NCBI GenBank assembly: GCA_035578175.1
Contig: JAQMRL010000001.1
Span: 237,971,038-238,035,037, forward strand
Source of the DNA: Catonia carolina
Taxonomy: Eukaryota; Arthropoda; Insecta; Hemiptera; Achilidae
Direction: 5' to 3'
DNA length: 64,000 nucleotides
The notes under the pieces were generated by a model that had not been told where the DNA came from, made no database searches, and saw nothing but the letters and a program-made list of their open reading frames with translations. Numbering within the stretch: position 1 is the first letter of the stretch; each line of letters starts with the position of its first letter. This document shows positions 59,141 through 64,000 of the stretch, in pieces. The position numbers and the translations under genes were made by a program.

Positions 59141-60425
59141 TCGTGATTGATTCGATTAACACGAAATTCTAGGAAATGTTTTGATAAACTGGACATTAAA
59201 TTCCGATTGTTTACATTTCGAGTAACCATCTGCTTTAGAACACTATAATTATAAGATGTCATTAAAAATGAATTATTCGGTGATCATCTACAAAAAGCAG
59301 TTTTTAGTAGTACGACTATAAATTGTGTAAGAAAAATGAAAAACTATCTTCCATTTTTGTTTTCACTAGGATTTCTTTAAGAAAAAGAATATAAACCCAT
59401 ATGTAAAAAAATAAATAAATAAAAAATAGCCTCCGGTAGTAAAACAACTTTTAAATGTTGAAATTTAGCAATTTCCATTTCACGAATGATTTAAATTTCT
59501 TTTTAATAATTTTAAAGAAATGTGTATATTTTACATATTAGACTGTAACAACTTCATTGAGAGTTATTAAATCGATAAAGTTTGTAATAAATAACATTCT
59601 TTCTTTTTCTATTAATTAATTAATGGAAGAACTCTTTTTGAAAATCTCGTTAACGTCTAAGCAGATAATGCTCAATGATCTCAAAGTTAAAAGATAATTA
59701 AACACAAAAATAGCTAATCAGTAATATTTAAATGGAAATGCGTACAACAGAAGTACAAGTTCAGCCTTCCTAAGTTTACTCCTACTGTAAACAAACCAAA
59801 GCCAGCTACTACAGGGTGCACGCCTCCATGACTTTATGGATGTCGTATTCCGATTAAGTTAACTATGTTTTAAATTGTAATACTTAAAGTACTTAAAAAA
59901 TGTCAGTCATGGTTTGATGTAGGCCTAACAATTTTATCTATAAAAATACTTTTAAAAGTATTTTGTTGTTACTTTTTAATCAGCGTGAACACATTTTTAT
60001 ATAAAGCGCATGCTCAGTGACGTCATTATTTGTTGACAATAGGAGCAAACTAAGAAAGGCTGGACTTTAGGATGGGAATTTTTTGATGGAGATTATTCTG
60101 TCAGTGTTACCGATAAAGGAATTTTTCAATACTGTGATGAATTTAATAAAGGAATTAAAAATTCCCTCTACTATTTCTATTTGGAGGTCCCGTATAAATA
60201 CTACTTGCTCTCTGGTAGTCACTGTAAAACGAAGAATGTTAAGCAATTTTGGAAACTGAACAGTTGTTTTCTTTTCACTTGTACTTTAACCGCGCTAGTT
60301 TTTCAGAAAGTGAATATGATACAGAATACAGATTTAAATCCCTAAAAACTTACATAAATATTTTAAGACAGTTAAATAAGAAATTAAATTAAATTTAAAT
60401 TATTCTAAGTAAATTAAAAACTCAC

Positions 60426-60551
60426 CTTTACTTTGGCCATTAGGGTCTCTAAGTACAGAACATTCTTCGATTGTACCGTACGGACTAAACATCATACGCA
60501 CATTACTTTCCGAGCATTTTTTTGATAGCATCCCAACGAACAATTTTCGTT
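60426..60551 (-). CDS. bru1: CELF1/2 (Bruno) RRM2 first exon, 126 nt
   Basis: Acceptor TTCTTTTTTTTCAG and donor GTGAGTTT bound 126 nt, entering with two bases of a split codon and leaving with one. It reads [20 protein letters not shown], then [27 protein letters not shown] is the RNP2 motif of RRM2; 'FVGM.SKKC.E..VR.MF...G.IEEC..LR...G.S.G' is the CELF1/2 signature. RRM2 with RRM1 and RRM3 binds GU-rich RNA, through which CELF/Bruno proteins control splicing, translation and decay. RRM1 should lie on exons beyond 64000. Confidence 0.96.
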
Positions 60552-61129
60552 CTGAAAAAAAAGAAAAACATGTGTCATTAATACAAATATTTCATAAATT
60601 CAATAATATACTTGGAAACAAACTCAGCATTTAAAGATTATTAAACCAGAGAAGACATTAATGTACGCAGTTCAAGAACAGGAGTACCGCAGTTCAAGTA
60701 CAGGAGTTCACATGCGGCTGTTTAATTAACAATCTATTGGTAAGCACAATTACTTTATAAATTTAATTATATCAGAGGAAATAACTATGACAAGTGTCTT
60801 TGACACCTCTATAGTTAGTTTTTTCTTAGTTGAGTTCTATCGTAAACAAGCCACCGGGAGAGTGGAACGAACAGAGCATGGTGTAACACTACGCTCGCTC
60901 ATATCTTTCATGCCGTTTCCTACGATCATGGAATTTTTATTTCTACCTTCGAATTTAAATCCCATAAATAGACTTAGTTTATGAAGAAAGGGCCAACTAA
61001 TTTTGAGTAAATAGGATCATTCAACCGACACAAACTTAAAAAAGGTAATTCGTTTCTAAAGAAAAATTGAAGAATAAAAAATCTTAAAGCAGTTTTATTG
61101 AAATCATCAAATTTGTCTAAAGCAGGCGT

Positions 61130-61430
61130 TTTGCGTCCGTTTATTTAACTGAAAAAAGTGTAAAACCAAATTTATAGGAAATTAAAAGATCTACAACTTT
61201 TATTAGAGCATTTGTTCCACAGAGCCTAGTTTAGTGTGAAACAGTGATTTTTTTCATTTTTAAGCCAAACTTAAGTTGACTTTTATTTTGCATCATTCAC
61301 TCATGATTAAAATAGTTATTTTTTTGAGGTTAGTTTTTTGTTTATTTTATGTTTTGTTGCTAATGTTAGGTTATATTGTCAATTATTCGCATTGGCAAGA
61401 GAAAGTTGTGTGAGTGTTTCACACCATATT
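61130..61430 (+). repeat. ACTTTCTCTTGCC element, right-end fragment
   Basis: It matches the last third of 36137-37089: GGAAATTAAAAGATCTACAA, ACAGAGCCTAGTTTAGTGTG, TCACTCATGATTAAAATAG and CGCATTGGCAAGAGAAAGTT, ending with GTTTCACACCA and a T-run. Confidence 0.75.
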
Positions 61431-61967
61431 TTTTTTATTGAGAATTCAAAAGTTTGTTAGCAGTGAACAATCTCATTAGGATTTACCGTAAGTAAAAAGT
61501 TTTATGGAGAAATGTTGACAAAAAAATTTTTCAAAAATAAATATCATTTCCTGTTGTTTTAATATACGTAATTACCGATTTCAATTATGTTCTTTAAATT
61601 TTTTTAAAAATAATTAAATGATGCGAGACCACCATAGTTCATGGCCTAATGTATACCTAAGTAGTTATGGTTAATGGTATTTTTTTAAAAAGGGAAAGTT
61701 TTTTAAGTAATCTTGACGGAAGATAGTTATTCTATTAAATATAGTATCTTTATTTCTAAAAAAAGAATGGCTGTATCAATAGAGATAATAAATAAACAGA
61801 AGTGTAATATAAAACCGATTGGATATTTTTAACTTTAACTAAAAACTTTTAGTTAGCTATGAATGGATATTTTCAACGACGAAGAAACCAACTGGATAGC
61901 AACGATAATAACTTCCTTTACGTTATTTAAGGAAAAAAGCTTACGATGTTAAAATGCAGTAGGCCTA

Positions 61968-62779
61968 TAGTCGCGGTAATTCGAACACGTAAGATGTCCG
62001 ACCTTTGCGGATTATCGATATCTACAATCTTAAATTTCGGCGATCAAATTACAAATCCGATTTACTGTAGGATAAAAAATACAGATTTAACAAAATACGA
62101 GAACATAAAATTATAAAGGCACGTTTATTTGAAATCTGTTACAGTATTATTTTCATATAATTTTAAAACAAACAATGGTAACTTGTGATTGCCAGTGCTG
62201 TTATTCCACGGGAAAATGCAATACGATCTTTTTCAACTTTGAACGCAGCGGCAGTTATTTCCCCCTTATCAACGAGTTTTTCCAGGCAACACTTTTTAGT
62301 TCAGTGCTGACTCGTCTCCATAGTAAATTGATCTGCTCTTAAACCCTGTTTTTCTACTTCATCCTAGAATTTTATTTTAAAGTTCATAAAATCGTCGATA
62401 TCACTAGAATTTTTTTCACCGGTAACAGTTAACAGTCTAATACCGTATCACTGTTTGAATTTGTCCAGCCAGTACAGGCTGGCTTGAAAGTCGTCTTTTA
62501 CGGTCATTTCCTTGTAGAAAAACTTCGCTTTTGGGTGAGAATGTCTCCACTGACTACAGATTACCTTGCTCTTTCTTGCAAAAACCATGAGTATAAAGCC
62601 CACTCGGTATCAAGTTTACCTGATGCTTTCAATGTTTTTCTTTATAGTGGCCCGCACTCCATTTATTAGACGTTTTTAACGAATTTTTATAAATGCTAAA
62701 AAATAACTTAAAAAATGATAAGCGGTCGTTCGGATAACTGGAGATTTCGGTGTACCGGGGGTTCGGATTACCGCGACCA
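61968..62779 (-). mobile_element. Tigger/jerky-type DNA transposon relic, transposase on minus strand
   Basis: The inverted ends are TAGTCGCGGTAATTCGAAC on the left and the complement of TGGTCGCGGTAATCCGAAC on the right, with TA on both sides (61966-61967 and 62780-62781). On the minus strand, broken pieces read DFQASLYWLDKFKQ, stop, YGIRLLTVTGEKNSSDIDDF, and further on KVLPGKTLVDKGEITAAAFK. These match the CENP-B-type DNA-binding region (WL..FK.R.GI) and the start of the DDE nuclease (the region after 'NADE') of jerky/Tigger transposases. Unlike the other two relics it keeps the N-terminal half, and the C-terminal half is lost. Confidence 0.8.
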
Positions 62780-63574
62780 TAATATAAAACCATTTACGTA
62801 TTAATATCTGATATAGGATTATTGATTTGATAGCTGGTTATTTTTAATAAATACTTGATATTAATTAAGCAGGCCTAAATCCCAAAATAAATTGTTATCG
62901 TTTTTTTCACGGCTTTAGAACATGTTGCTCATAAATACATCACCAATTTAAAATACTGTACTAATTTTAAATTATAATGAAAACAGAACAGGAAGTTAAC
63001 CCTCTTTTAAAAATTTATTTAAGAACTTCTTGAGATTAGAATTTAAAATTATTTTCTGAGAAAATTGATGTCTGGCGAAAGAATATTTACATCTTTGGTT
63101 CAGTCAGTACAAACAAACAATATTACATCTTCTCCTGGAATAAACACAAAAATCTACTTTTACCTGAATTGATGCAAAAATAGTATTGCCACTCAAGAAT
63201 TAAAACAAAAAGATTATGTAGCTAAGAGAACTGTATTAAATAACGGTATAAAATAAAATTGGCGAAGAGATACAGATAATAATATTTATTTGAAGTAAAT
63301 CATGTTTTCTTAGTTGATTAATAATAAACTATGGGATAAAAGCACTTGGAAGTAAGTAGTCAGTGGTCTGAACTTGGTTCGGTCAGTTTTATTTTTATAT
63401 TTATTCCAATTTTCTTATTATCCTTTAGTTCGCTTTAATATCCAATTTAGAAAAAAATCGTATTTGAACTGCATAAAAATCGGTTTATTCATGGAACTGA
63501 TATGTCAGTTCAATAATAAATAGCAGAATTGTTTACTTAAGAAGTTTTCCGGGACAATTTCTAATATCTTAATA

Positions 63575-64000
63575 GGGAAGGAAAGTATTGTTTTTATGTC
63601 AATTTTTCGAAACCGGGTTTTCACCGAATATACACGTTTTCCCTGAATCCAAAAATATGTTTTAAGCGATTGGTCTCTATGTGCGAACAAGATATCTCAA
63701 GAACGGAATACAAGTAGATGTTGAAACTTGAAACTTAGGTTAGGTACCACTACGGGACTCGACACAATCATTTTAATCAAAATCGGTCAACCGGAAATAG
63801 TACGAGTTTTTACTTTTTTGCAATTATCTCAAAAACAGATTTTTTTTTAAATCGCTTCATTTACTACAATTTGTATTCTCCACAAGATAGGGTAAGCGTC
63901 GTGTCTACTGAAATCTTGGTAGACTTGGGCTCTCATAGCAAAAAAACGTATTTTATATTTTATTAGACTGGATTTAATATGTATCTAAGGCAAAAGTGTA
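63575..64000 (+). repeat. ACTTTCTCTTGCC element, left part, cut by window end
   Basis: It begins GGGAAGGAAAGTATTG, just inside the usual left end, and runs through GCGATTGGTCTCTATGTGC, TCTCAAGAACGGAAT, AATCGGTCAACCGGAAATAG and CACAAGATAGGGTAAGCG to the edge of the window. No GT tract. Confidence 0.75.

Larger units (their letters stand above)
47163..60425 (-). other. CELF intron of about 13.3 kb splitting the RNP1 motif
   Basis: It contains four LINE pieces, four SINEs, a Tigger relic, one CCATAACAGG repeat and one small ACTTTCTCTTGCC fragment. Positions 52890-52990 are unusually GC-rich (AAGGCGGGGTGTGGTGGGGG) but unassigned. A run of ten Cs lies near 56379. Positions 47170-48360, 50130-51650, 54100-55050, 55400-57390 and 59150-60040 show nothing assignable. 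Confidence 0.55.
60552..64000 (-). other. CELF intron (partial) upstream of the RRM2 exon
   Basis: No RRM1 exon was found. It holds a Tigger/jerky-type relic and two pieces of the ACTTTCTCTTGCC repeat. Positions 60560-61120, 61440-61960 and 62790-63570 show nothing assignable. Confidence 0.55.

Noticed and set aside
60018..60025. TGACGTCA palindrome resembling a CREB/ATF site
   Set aside because: An eight-base match expected by chance in 64 kb often enough to carry no weight without further evidence.
1..64000. CRISPR arrays, bacterial operons, ribosomal RNA or viral genes
   Set aside because: No regularly spaced repeats, no ribosomal sequence, and all long frames are explained by transposons or by the CELF gene.

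Overview
This is eukaryotic, AT-rich, intron-dominated DNA, almost certainly from an insect. No species can be fixed; a hemipteran is a guess. The only host gene I can name with confidence runs through the whole window on the minus strand. It is a CELF1/2-type RNA-binding protein (the Bruno/arrest family), seen as seven clear coding exons plus one candidate micro-exon between 60551 and 6060. The exons join in frame with GT-AG borders. They encode RRM2 (60551 to 33568) and then the divergent Leu/Gln/Ala/Ser/Asn-rich linker. RRM1 and the 5' end must lie beyond 64000, and RRM3 with the stop codon beyond position 1. The four downstream exons (102, 63, 30 and 36 nt) are all in phase 1 at both ends, so any of them can be skipped without a frameshift.

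Nearly everything else is intron filled with mobile DNA. From left to right: a possible terminal exon of an unknown plus-strand gene (9-170); a 1,011-bp foldback element with two 444-bp arms that are about 99% identical (275-1285); a full-length mariner with intact transposase and TA target duplication (4156-5476); a PIF/Harbinger relic (7391-8074); a 5'-truncated non-LTR retrotransposon with an intact reverse transcriptase frame and a (TAA)n tail (13610-15753); an older relative of the foldback element (20072-20810); and three unrelated pogo/Tigger-type relics with TA duplications (24161-24875, 53316-53942, 61968-62779).

Four other interspersed families recur: tRNA-derived SINEs with two kinds of tail, a longer tRNA-derived SINE with a palindromic anticodon arm, a roughly 390-bp repeat starting near CCATAACAGG, and an 860-950-bp element bounded by inverted ACTTTCTCTTGCC. 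Ten non-LTR retrotransposon pieces are recognisable and all ten lie on the plus strand, antisense to the CELF gene, whereas the SINEs lie in both orientations.

No CRISPR array, operon, bacterial gene or virus-like gene was seen. Coordinates of decayed repeats are approximate. Exon borders are exact from the splice signals and reading phase.
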